DNA from: Paenibacillus sp. W2I17
Lineage (GTDB): Bacteria; Bacillota; Bacilli; Paenibacillales; Paenibacillaceae
Assembly: GCF_030815985.1 (NCBI RefSeq)
Contig: NZ_JAUSXM010000001.1
Span: forward strand, 2,170,001-2,234,000
DNA length: 64,000 nucleotides
Direction: 5' to 3'
Below, piece after piece: positions 56,627-64,000 of this stretch. Within the stretch, counting starts at the first letter, position 1. Every line of letters begins with the position of its first letter. Position numbers and translations under genes: made by a program. The notes below the pieces were generated by a model. It saw only the letters and a program-made list of their open reading frames with translations. It searched no databases and was not told the DNA's origin.

Positions 56627-57715
56627 CTAATCCCTAACCATATCAAGATGATTACATGTAGCTGGCTGAGCCAGTAATTGTTCTGCAACCGCTACCGCTT
56701 CATCGGCTCCTGGAGCATAACCGTCAGCTCCTATCGTTTTCCACAACTCCTGATCAATATTGAAGGGATATCCCCCAACCATAATCTTCACATGTGCCGT
56801 TGCCGGATGATGACGGATCAGATGAATCAACTCTTTGGCCAGATGAAGGTGATACGTCATCGTAACCGATATCGCAACAACATCGCCCTGATGCCGCTCT
56901 ATAGCCTCTATTACACTTCCATTGGGAACATTGGCTCCCAGATAGTGCGTATCCCAACCTTCCATCTCGAACACATCTGTGAGCATACGCAGCCCGATCT
57001 CATGTTGTTCACTGCTTACACAGGTAGCCACTAGTTTTTTATCCTGACCCGTATGATTCAACCAGCGGGAATAAAGACGTGACATAAATGACTGGGTCGC
57101 TGCAGTACAAAAGTGTTCTTGCCCGACACTGATACGATGGCATTGCCACAATCGTCCAATTTCATATTGGGTGGGCTGAAAGATATATCGATAAATATCA
57201 CGAATCGTCACCCCAGTTTCTAACTGAGCTTCAATGATCTCGAAGGCTTCTTTCCGTTTATTCTCAAGCAAACACTGCAAGTACGATTGCGCGGCATCTC
57301 CATATGGCATGGATTCGTTGATGTAACCCGCCTCTGACTCCATGTGTGTTGTTCTATATATTCCCATCTCCAGATACTCGAGCAGAAGTGCCTTTGACGG
57401 ATGGTCAAATTCTTCTTCCAATGTCTCTTTGATCAGATTGAGATTAATCGCCAGGTCTTCTGGTGATACCTTATAACCCTCAAGTAGAACTTTCAGCCAG
57501 GTAATATAATGAGTAAACAGACCTGGACTCTGTACGAGCGCACTTTCTGCCAAATAGTTCAAGCTATACTCCGAATCCTGTTTGGTTCGCATTTTTCCAT
57601 TCTCGCCAAATCGCTCAAGTAAATCGGGCTGTCTGAGATACTGTTTCTCCGTTATTTTATCAGCTAAGTTCGCAGATACTTGGAGCAAACGTTCTCCTGC
57701 TTCTTGATGACTCAT
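56627..57715 (-). CDS. Cobalamin-binding sensor with B12-photoreceptor motifs
   Basis: A 362-residue protein. Residues 1-130 are a helical domain I cannot assign (not MerR). About 140-215 form the four-helix B12-binding cap, with IGRLWQCHRISVGQEHFC. This contains W190, nine residues, then E200-H201, the Wx9EH motif that marks light-sensing B12 proteins (CarH/LitR). About 225-355 are the Rossmann B12 domain with E236-Q-H238-E-I-G241 (ExHxxG, axial His) and VGGYPFN. The H201-H238 spacing (37) is close to that of CarH. The His that follows the Trp in T. thermophilus CarH is Gln here, with H193 two residues later. GAGGAGGGG precedes the ATG. It is followed by the hybrid kinase, its probable partner. 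Confidence 0.9.
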   Translation of the reverse strand: MSHQEAGERLLQVSANLADKITEKQYLRQPDLLERFGENGKMRTKQDSEYSLNYLAESALVQSPGLFTHYITWLKVLLEGYKVSPEDLAINLNLIKETLEEEFDHPSKALLLEYLEMGIYRTTHMESEAGYINESMPYGDAAQSYLQCLLENKRKEAFEIIEAQLETGVTIRDIYRYIFQPTQYEIGRLWQCHRISVGQEHFCTAATQSFMSRLYSRWLNHTGQDKKLVATCVSSEQHEIGLRMLTDVFEMEGWDTHYLGANVPNGSVIEAIERHQGDVVAISVTMTYHLHLAKELIHLIRHHPATAHVKIMVGGYPFNIDQELWKTIGADGYAPGADEAVAVAEQLLAQPATCNHLDMVRD

Positions 57716-57853
57716 AGATGTCCCCTCCTCATACCCGCATCACACTCAATTCGTGGCTAATCCAGAATGAGATTGATGTTAGCTAACTTGCAATCGAGAT
57801 AGGTTCTTCTACTTGATCCAATCCATCCATTCCGCTCTTAATCGTTCTGTTCC

Positions 57854-57859
57854 ATTATA
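57854..57859 (-). promoter_or_regulatory. Possible -10 element of the B12 sensor operon
   Basis: TATAAT on the minus strand, 139 bases upstream of the sensor gene. No good -35 is at the right distance, so it may need an activator or another sigma factor. The remaining bases of this 278-base gap show nothing else definite. Confidence 0.35.
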
Positions 57860-57976
57860 CATGAACTTTCGATAATCATGTTTTACACACGATGGATGTA
57901 TAGAACAATCTTCCTATATTATGGAGGACCTTGCAAGTCAGTCAGCCAGTATATACCTGTACTTTTCGAGTTCCAC

Positions 57977-58013
57977 AAAAAAACTGACCTGCGTTATGAA
58001 CGCAAGTCAGTTT
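57977..58013 (-). terminator. Terminator overlapping the end of the marR-like gene
   Basis: AAACTGAC-TTGCGTT-cat-AACGCA-GTCAGTTT on the minus strand, followed by TTTTTTTG. The stop codon of the MarR gene (57994) lies inside the stem. Confidence 0.88.
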
Positions 58014-58455
58014 TCCCTTCTGCCGCCAGTCCCAGCTTCTTCAACATCTTAATCGCATCCACTTTCTCAGAAGGATCAAGTCCTTCCAAAGCATCAATGA
58101 TGACCTGATGATGTTGAGGAAATATCTGTGTGAACAATTCTCTTCCTTCCTCGGTTAACTCAGCGTAAATGACACGCCGATCTTCCTTGGATGGTCGACG
58201 AAACAGCAGATTTTTATTTTGCAACTTATCTACAACATACGTAATATTACCACTGGACATTAAGACCTTTTCACCAATTTTTTGCAATGCCTGCGGTCCC
58301 TTATGATATAACAAATCAAGCACACCAAATTCTGTCGTATTCAGTCCGTGACTCTGGATGTCCCGATTGGAACGTGAGGTCACAGAATTGTAGGCCCGAA
58401 CAAGAACCACGAATAATTGTAAAGACAGTTCCCGGTTGTCCTCCGTGTTCAGCAT
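57994..58455 (-). CDS. MarR-family transcriptional regulator
   Basis: A 153-residue winged-helix regulator. The DNA-binding part is QKIGEKVLMSSGNITYVVDKLQNKNLLFRRPSKEDRRVIYAELTEEG. It has no Cys, so it is not a thiol-type OhrR. The C-terminus is encoded within the intrinsic terminator. GGAGG lies ten bases before the ATG at 58455. It follows the GNAT gene after 15 bases. Target and ligand unknown. Confidence 0.92.
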   Translation of the reverse strand: MLNTEDNRELSLQLFVVLVRAYNSVTSRSNRDIQSHGLNTTEFGVLDLLYHKGPQALQKIGEKVLMSSGNITYVVDKLQNKNLLFRRPSKEDRRVIYAELTEEGRELFTQIFPQHHQVIIDALEGLDPSEKVDAIKMLKKLGLAAEGKTDLRS

Positions 58456-58470
58456 TTCAATAATCCTCCA

Positions 58471-59070
58471 TCAGTTGTTTACATTTCGGTTCGTATGGGG
58501 GGCCAGCTTCTGCTCCCACTCCTCACGGAGCATCCCCATACGAATTGAATCATAGTACTGCCCGCGAACGATACGACACTTCCGCATTCGCCCCTCCACC
58601 TGTAATCCGGCTTTCACAGCCGCACGTATCATTCGTTCATTACCAGACCAAGTAGTCAATCCAACCCGAACCAAAGGCAGCTGTTCAAACAAATGACTTG
58701 ACCACATGACAAGTGAACGTGTGCCAACCCCACGTCCCCACTGAACAGATCTGTATATTACAATCCCCATTTCCAGCCACATGGATAACTCATCTTCTAT
58801 GTAATAGCTGATTGTACCCACAATTTGTCTGTCGGATTCAATGATACGGATTGATACGGGTTTGGAATCGCCTGGATCTACGTCCATACGTTTGAGCATA
58901 CCTTGTTCAAAACTTTCATAACTTTCGTGTTTAAGTGGGTAATAGGGGGCATCCCATTGCTTCCATTCAGGTACGTCATCACTGTAGATCAATTCATAGA
59001 GTTCTTTCAGATCCTGTTTCTCCACACACCTGAGTACAAGTTCACCATCAACGATTGGCAGTTCTTTCAT
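58471..59070 (-). CDS. GNAT-family N-acetyltransferase (RimJ/RimL-like)
   Basis: A 199-residue acetyltransferase beginning MKELPIVDGELVLRCVEKQDLKELYELI. The acetyl-CoA loop is VQWGRGVGTRSL, then LVRVGLTTWSGNERMIRAAVKAGLQVEGRMRKC, the usual RimJ/RimL end. The ATG at 59070 has GAGGGTG upstream; an ATG at 59094 lacks an RBS. It starts 26 bases after rpiA and runs into the MarR gene, so rpiA-GNAT-marR probably form one transcript. Substrate unknown. Confidence 0.88.
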   Translation of the reverse strand: MKELPIVDGELVLRCVEKQDLKELYELIYSDDVPEWKQWDAPYYPLKHESYESFEQGMLKRMDVDPGDSKPVSIRIIESDRQIVGTISYYIEDELSMWLEMGIVIYRSVQWGRGVGTRSLVMWSSHLFEQLPLVRVGLTTWSGNERMIRAAVKAGLQVEGRMRKCRIVRGQYYDSIRMGMLREEWEQKLAPHTNRNVNN

Positions 59071-59095
59071 ACGATGAAAAGCACCCTCTTCCATA

Positions 59096-59767
59096 TTAAG
59101 AACGATGAAGCTCTTCGATACTTCCGTCCGCATTGGCAAGAATGACTGTACTAGCCATATCCACAAATAGTCCGTTATCAACAACACCTGGTAACATGTT
59201 CAATTGAACATTAAGATCGGCAGCGTGATCAATCGCCTCCAAGTGGCAATCCGCTATCAGGTTTCCGTTGTCTGTCAGATAACGTTGCTGTCCATCCATC
59301 CGCCACTGTGGTTGACACCCCAATTTTTCGAGCGCCTGGAAGGTCCACTCAGAAGCAAATGGAACCACCTCAACTGGAAGCGGGAATTTCCCCAACTTTT
59401 GCACGGCTTTGCTGCCATCCGCTACAATAATCAATTTGTCACTATTGGCCGCCACGATTTTCTCACGCAAAAGAGCCCCGCCCCCCCCTTTAATCAGGTT
59501 AAATTCGGGATCTACTTCATCAGCGCCATCAATGGTCAGATCCAGACGTCCAATCTGGTCAAATGGGACGATGGGAATCCCCCATTCACGGGCAAGCTTG
59601 TCCGAAGCCTCTGAAGTGGCAACCGCTTGAATGTTTAATCCATCACGTACCCGCTCACCGATCCGACAGATGGCATAATAAGCTGTTGAACCTGTACCCA
59701 ATCCAACCTTCATTCCATCTTCAACATATTCTGCCGCACGCTCTGCTGCTATCTGTTTAAGATTCAT
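59096..59767 (-). CDS. rpiA: Ribose-5-phosphate isomerase A
   Basis: RpiA interconverts ribose-5-phosphate and ribulose-5-phosphate in the pentose phosphate pathway. The 223-residue protein has GLGTGSTAYYAI, ATSEASDKLAREWG, the catalytic DGADEVDPEFNLIKGGGGALLREKIVA and VADGSKAVQKLG, all family signatures. GGGGG precedes the ATG at 59767. Normal length. Confidence 0.97.
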   Translation of the reverse strand: MNLKQIAAERAAEYVEDGMKVGLGTGSTAYYAICRIGERVRDGLNIQAVATSEASDKLAREWGIPIVPFDQIGRLDLTIDGADEVDPEFNLIKGGGGALLREKIVAANSDKLIIVADGSKAVQKLGKFPLPVEVVPFASEWTFQALEKLGCQPQWRMDGQQRYLTDNGNLIADCHLEAIDHAADLNVQLNMLPGVVDNGLFVDMASTVILANADGSIEELHRS

Positions 59768-60017
59768 CTATAAACCCCCGCTGCTCATAATTTGAGAAAT
59801 GCATATGTAGTTATTATAGATAAAACCGCTTCCGATGTATATCCGTGCCTTCTGTTGCATCTTTGCCATCATATTTTTGTTTTGTTGAAGGATGTATTTT
59901 TACCCACCATGTTATAGAATACAGAATGAAGCTAAAAAATGGGAAATTTTAAAATAAACAGTTCTAAATACCTATAATACATCTGATATGTCCATAAATA
60001 CGTAAAATATTAAAAAA

Positions 60018-60060
60018 AATTTAACGATACTATTCAATTTAACGACATTTTATACGACAT
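60018..60060. promoter_or_regulatory. Direct repeats upstream of the chemoreceptor gene
   Basis: AATTTAACGA occurs at 60018-60027 and 60036-60045, 18 bases apart. ACGACAT occurs at 60042-60048 and 60054-60060. They lie in an AT-rich stretch of the 486-base rpiA-chemoreceptor gap. Tandem half-sites of this kind often bind response regulators. No sigma-D (motility) promoter was found. Confidence 0.4.
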
Positions 60061-60143
60061 ATTAATTATAGATGTGTTTTAATAATTAGACACCTATGGT
60101 TCATACGGTACATAAGTCTCTACGAAAGCGACTGATAAACCAA

Positions 60144-60192
60144 GACCATGGTCGCATAAATTTCCTTTGGAGGGGATCACGGAATGATCTAG
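60144..60192 (+). promoter_or_regulatory. Structured leader with a two-codon ORF before the chemoreceptor gene
   Basis: The leader contains GACCATGGTC (about 60144-60153) and GATCA-CGGAA-TGATC (about 60175-60189). GGAGGGG (60169-60175) stands eight bases before ATG-ATC-TAG (60184-60192), a two-codon reading frame with an excellent Shine-Dalgarno. This could be chance or a regulatory mini-ORF. It does not match the c-di-GMP riboswitch signatures I know. Confidence 0.35.
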
Positions 60193-60253
60193 TTCACTGT
60201 ACCAATGCAAACCTAAAGTTTCTTAATTTAAAGAAGATCAGGAGTGGAATTTA

Positions 60254-62020
60254 GTGAAATCATTAAGTTGGAAAAGCATGTCGTTTTTCTCCAAAAATTT
60301 GTTACTCTCATTTACTAATATCGTTATCATCGGGGTAGCACTTATCGCAAGCAGTTACTATTTTCAAAAAACAGTTCTTGTTGATCAACTGCATGGACAG
60401 GTGGAGCAAATTACCAAAAAGTGGGCTGAAGATATCAATCCTGCCGAGGTACAAGCTGCTATTACGGAAGGTAGCTATGATGGAGCAACACAAACGAAAT
60501 TACGAGCGTATTTCGATGAGATGCAAGAATATTATCCTAACATTGCACAAGCCTACATCTTTGGTGTTGAGCTCGGTGGCGATAACAAGAGATTAACTTC
60601 CCTTGTAGCGATGCCGACCAACCTAAGAGAGGCTTTTCAAAGTGAGAACGTAAATATTGGTGACATGTATGAGCAGCCGGTTGTTGTAGCCAATGCACTG
60701 AAAGAAATGCTTAATACGGATCGCCCAACATTCACAACATTTTATTCCGATGATTTCGGAACATGGACAACCATTGCATATCCAATCAAAGACAGCAACG
60801 GTAAGATTTTCTCATATTTTGCCGTTGATGCAGATGCATCAGCCGTACCCGCGGGACTGAACTCCTTGCTCAAAAACGGAATTATCATCCTTGTGGCCTT
60901 CTTGCTGTTATTCCTGATTATCCAATACCTTGTAGTTAAAAACACACTTTCCCCTATCCGTCACTTGATCAAAGGAATTGATGACGTCAGTCGGGGTAAT
61001 TTGAATGTCAACATTCCGACAGGCAAAGACGATCTGGGACTCGTTAACGAGAAGTTCAACACCATGGTTCGCAAAATCAACGATACGATCGTTAAAGTGC
61101 AAATCACATCACAAGAAGTAAATCAGTCTGCCAAAGAGCTATATGAAGTTTCCGAGCGCAACAGTGAGAATGCAGATTCTATCAATAATAATGTGACTCA
61201 AATTACTTCCAACATTCGTTCACAGGAACAGGCAACCCGGGATAGTGCACGTGCCATGTCCGAGATGGCTACCGTAATCCAGACGATTGCCAGCAGCTCG
61301 GCAAGTGTAGCGGATGAAGCCTATGAGATGGAACGTCGTTCGCAACAAGGTAACAGCGTTGTCCGTCAGGTATCTGAACAGATGAATCTGATTACGGAAT
61401 CGGTTAAAAATACCGCTTCTGCCATTGAGGTTCTGGAGAGTCGTTCACAGGAAATCGGCGATATTCTCAATATCATCTCGGGAATCTCCAGCCAGACCAA
61501 CTTGCTTGCTCTTAATGCATCCATTGAAGCAGCTCGTGTTGGTGAAGAAGGAAGAGGATTTGCAGTTGTTGCAGGTGAAGTACGCAAACTTGCCGAGCAG
61601 TCTGAACAAGCAACCAGCCAGGTTGGCGTATTGATCCAAGAGATTCAAGCTGGAATTAAACAAGCTGTACGTGCTATGGAACAAGGTACATCAGAAGTAG
61701 ATACAGGGCTCAGCGTAGCCGATCAAACAGGACAACTGTTCGAAGATATTTTAGAAGCAGCGAAAAAGGTATCTAATCAGATTCAGGAAGTATCAAGCGC
61801 GACGGAAGAAATCTCTGCGGGTACGGAGGAAATGACCGCTACAGCAGAAGACTTGTCTTCAAGCGTAAGTAAGACAGCAAACAGCAGTGAACAAATTTCC
61901 TCATCTGTTGATGAGCAAAAAGCATCTTTGATTACACTGGTAGACTCCTCCACACGTCTTAACAGCATGTCTGAGGAACTCCAAGAATTGATCTCTCATT
62001 TCAATGTAAGCAAACAATAA
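60254..62020 (+). CDS. Methyl-accepting chemotaxis protein
   Basis: A membrane chemoreceptor that feeds CheA/CheW. Membrane segment 1 is at about residues 15-36 and an extracellular Cache-like sensor of about 170 residues follows (with [29 protein letters not shown]). Segment 2 is at about 208-229, then HAMP ([33 protein letters not shown]) and a long coiled-coil signalling domain. Its conserved tip is [27 protein letters not shown]. 588 residues. AGGAG precedes the GTG at 60254. It is followed by an NRPS gene after only 46 bases without a terminator, an unusual pairing. Confidence 0.95.
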   Translation: MKSLSWKSMSFFSKNLLLSFTNIVIIGVALIASSYYFQKTVLVDQLHGQVEQITKKWAEDINPAEVQAAITEGSYDGATQTKLRAYFDEMQEYYPNIAQAYIFGVELGGDNKRLTSLVAMPTNLREAFQSENVNIGDMYEQPVVVANALKEMLNTDRPTFTTFYSDDFGTWTTIAYPIKDSNGKIFSYFAVDADASAVPAGLNSLLKNGIIILVAFLLLFLIIQYLVVKNTLSPIRHLIKGIDDVSRGNLNVNIPTGKDDLGLVNEKFNTMVRKINDTIVKVQITSQEVNQSAKELYEVSERNSENADSINNNVTQITSNIRSQEQATRDSARAMSEMATVIQTIASSSASVADEAYEMERRSQQGNSVVRQVSEQMNLITESVKNTASAIEVLESRSQEIGDILNIISGISSQTNLLALNASIEAARVGEEGRGFAVVAGEVRKLAEQSEQATSQVGVLIQEIQAGIKQAVRAMEQGTSEVDTGLSVADQTGQLFEDILEAAKKVSNQIQEVSSATEEISAGTEEMTATAEDLSSSVSKTANSSEQISSSVDEQKASLITLVDSSTRLNSMSEELQELISHFNVSKQ

Positions 62021-62066
62021 TTCAAATCCACAAACATTCGGTTTGTACCAAGGAGGAATAACTGAA

Positions 62067-64000
62067 GTGATTGAAAACCAACCATCTTCTTCCCATTCCA
62101 TGGAATCTAGCTTGCCAGTTCTGCAGATTCCACTGGATTTTGGGCGACGTCAACAATCATTCTCTTATCAGTCTGCTCAAATCACATTACATGCTTCTCT
62201 GAGCCGTGAACTTAAACAGAAGTATGGAGAACAGATGGTGTACCCGGTACTCCTCTCAGCTTATGCAGCCTTGTTATTCCGTTTGTCAGCTGAACAGGAA
62301 CTTGCCATAGGTATACTTTCCCCAGATCAGGCAGCTTCCTATCTTTCATTACAGATTCAGGGAAAATTGACCTTCAGCCAACTATGTCATCAGGTTTCAG
62401 AGCAGCTCAAGATTGAATATACGTTGCAAAACGGTGGATACCCTGAAACGTTTTTTATGCTGAATAGTGTACAGTTGCCTCAAGCTCCTCAAATATTAAA
62501 CTGGAACGTTCGAGATGATCAGAACATGCTCATCCTCGATCTGTTCTATGATAGTTCACTGTTGAAAGAGTCTACCGTGCTGAGATATGCAGAATATTAT
62601 CAGACTCTTCTACTCGCCCTTGTGCGTGACGGTGAGAAAGCAATCGGTACGGTAGATATTCTTTCTGCCTCAGATCGATTGCTTTACCGTGAAATGAATG
62701 ATACTTCTGTTCTCGAACCAGAGAATCAGACGGTTCATGGCTGGTTCGAAGCAACGGCAGCGGCATATCCGGATTCACCGGCGATAACATCGCCATCCAA
62801 AAGTTATACGTACAGAGAATTGAATGAACGAGCTAATCAGGTTGCACGTGTTCTGTTATCCAATGGATTGCAAAAAGGTGAATTCGTCAGTATCTTTATG
62901 GATCGAAGTCTGGAGACGATCATCTCACTACTTGGTATTCTGAAGGCAGGTGGTGCATATGTTCCGATCGACCCTGAACATCCACAAGAACGTAACAGTT
63001 ATATCGTGGAAGATACGGCGTCCTCATTCGTGTTGACAACGGAAGCTTCTTATGCCCAAGCTTCCAGCTTGTTCTCCAGTATAGCTACGGTCCGTCAGAT
63101 TCTCGCTGTGGATGGTCGTTTGGCCGGATTTGCAGCAAGTAACCCCAATCTGGATATTCAGCCAGACGATCTTGCGTATATTATCTACACGTCAGGGTCG
63201 ACCGGCAAACCCAAAGGTGCACTGATTGCCCACCGGGGTGTAACCAATCTTGGCAGTGTGGTTCAGCGTGATTGTGACATTCAACCAGGTGATGTATTAA
63301 CCCAGTTTGCTACATACAGCTTTGATGCATCCGTGTGGGATACCATTGGCGCCTTGTTCTATGGAGCAGAATTATATCTGTTGTCTGCGGAAGAACGTGT
63401 ATCCGTTGAAGAATTCGCAAGTGCAATTGAACGGACAGGAACAACCATCATTACGATACTACCTACGATTTTCTTCAATCAGCTTGCTTCCTACTTATCC
63501 GATGAAGGTTTCCACAAACTGGCCAAAGTCAGAATCATTACTGTAGCCGGAGAAGCGTTGTATGGTGAACAGGTTCGTGCCTTCCAGCGCAAATTCGGAA
63601 ACCAGATTGATATTGTTAATGTGTACGGACCTACCGAATGTACAGTAGCCACAACTACTCACCGCATCAGTGAGCAGGTTCCCGAACATGTGGTGAACAT
63701 CCCTATCGGTAAACCGATTCATAACTACAAAGTATACATTGTGAATGAAGAACAACAGCTCTGTCCGGCAGGTGTACCTGGTGAGGTATATATTGCTACC
63801 CCTGCATTGGCCAAAGGTTATCTGAATCAGCCAGAACGTACAGAGCAAGCATTCATTGAGAACCCGTTTGCGATAGGTGAGAAAATCTACAAGTCCGGCG
63901 ATATTGCCAAATTGCTGGATACCGGGTTGCTCGAATATGTTGGTCGCAGTGACTCTCAGCTGAAAATTCGTGGTCACCGGATTGAGATCGGGGAGATTGA
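62067..64000 (+). CDS. Non-ribosomal peptide synthetase, 5' part (runs off the window)
   Basis: AAGGAGG precedes the GTG at 62067 and the frame stays open to the edge. Residues 1-190 look like the C-terminal half of a condensation domain (PVLLSAYAALLFRLSAEQELAIGI) without the HHxxxDG active site. From about 210 an adenylation domain follows with A3 YTSGSTGKPKGAL, A4 FDASVWD, A5 VYGPTEC, A6 GEVYIA, A7 YKSGDIAK and A8 GRSDSQLKIRGHRIEIGE. Placed by eye against GrsA, the binding-pocket code reads D-A-W-T-T-A-V-V-A, which hints at a hydrophobic or aromatic amino acid; this is tentative. The carrier and later domains are outside the window. It may be cotranscribed with the chemoreceptor. Confidence 0.93.
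   Translation, partial: MIENQPSSSHSMESSLPVLQIPLDFGRRQQSFSYQSAQITLHASLSRELKQKYGEQMVYPVLLSAYAALLFRLSAEQELAIGILSPDQAASYLSLQIQGKLTFSQLCHQVSEQLKIEYTLQNGGYPETFFMLNSVQLPQAPQILNWNVRDDQNMLILDLFYDSSLLKESTVLRYAEYYQTLLLALVRDGEKAIGTVDILSASDRLLYREMNDTSVLEPENQTVHGWFEATAAAYPDSPAITSPSKSYTYRELNERANQVARVLLSNGLQKGEFVSIFMDRSLETIISLLGILKAGGAYVPIDPEHPQERNSYIVEDTASSFVLTTEASYAQASSLFSSIATVRQILAVDGRLAGFAASNPNLDIQPDDLAYIIYTSGSTGKPKGALIAHRGVTNLGSVVQRDCDIQPGDVLTQFATYSFDASVWDTIGALFYGAELYLLSAEERVSVEEFASAIERTGTTIITILPTIFFNQLASYLSDEGFHKLAKVRIITVAGEALYGEQVRAFQRKFGNQIDIVNVYGPTECTVATTTHRISEQVPEHVVNIPIGKPIHNYKVYIVNEEQQLCPAGVPGEVYIATPALAKGYLNQPERTEQAFIENPFAIGEKIYKSGDIAKLLDTGLLEYVGRSDSQLKIRGHRIEIGEI

Noticed and set aside
60100..60253. 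Possible c-di-GMP riboswitch before the chemoreceptor gene
   Set aside because: AAACC, a short hairpin and GTCGCATAAA loosely recall the GEMM core, but the conserved GACGCAAAGC and the tetraloop-receptor pair are not present.

Overview
The window is chromosomal DNA of a low-to-mid GC, endospore-forming Firmicute, most probably Paenibacillus. The evidence is the gene order fapR-plsX-fabH-fabD-fabG-acpP-fabF-rnc-smc, the ylb-type block (rpmF, ylbN, ylbM/tmcAL, ylbL, sporulation gene ylbJ, coaD, rsmD), the strong AGGAGG-type ribosome binding sites with frequent GTG/TTG starts, and a large plant-polysaccharide locus with a GH74-X2-CBM3 xyloglucanase. I saw no rRNA, tRNA, CRISPR array, insertion sequence or prophage.

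Positions 1-8,150 hold the fatty-acid/phospholipid initiation operon, read on the minus strand from fapR down to smc. A perfect FapR-type palindrome overlaps the fapR promoter, so the pathway is very likely controlled by malonyl-CoA. Two copies of a hairpin-forming intergenic repeat sit in this operon. Positions 8,200-15,900 carry the conserved ylb/coaD/rsmD block, interrupted by a divergent flavohaemoglobin gene (hmp) with an Fnr-type box. tmcAL has a striking GC-rich centre, and ylbJ has a three-hairpin leader. Between rsmD and a small hypothetical gene lies a convincing unannotated small RNA candidate (about 16,016-16,155).

Positions 17,100-36,600 form a carbohydrate locus: GH2 beta-galactosidase, two sugar ABC permeases and a lipoprotein binding protein (no ATPase here), a YesM/YesN-type two-component system whose regulator gene is broken or split by a frameshift, a secreted GH74 xyloglucanase, an SMP-30 lactonase, an SGNH esterase, an acetyl-esterase-like hydrolase, an AraC regulator and a GH42 beta-galactosidase. 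The logic is extracellular xyloglucan or galactan cleavage, import, deacetylation and intracellular removal of galactose. cre-like sites point to CcpA control. Then come a WYL regulator, an AlkZ-related protein, altronate dehydratase and tagaturonate reductase (uxaA, uxaB) with an AraC regulator, a TetM-like ribosomal-protection GTPase, and a TPR protein.

Positions 45,700-59,800 are mixed accessory and housekeeping genes: an APH-like kinase, an SGNH hydrolase, a MarR-MMPL exporter pair with a clear operator, two GNAT acetyltransferases, a BadF-type sugar kinase, a methyltransferase, an alpha/beta hydrolase and rpiA. The most interesting system is at 54,902-57,715. A cobalamin-binding protein with the Wx9EH and ExHxxG motifs of B12 photoreceptors is encoded directly before a cytosolic hybrid histidine kinase that has no input domain of its own. 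This looks like a B12/light-sensing phosphorelay. The window ends with a chemoreceptor gene followed after 46 bases by an NRPS gene that runs off the edge.
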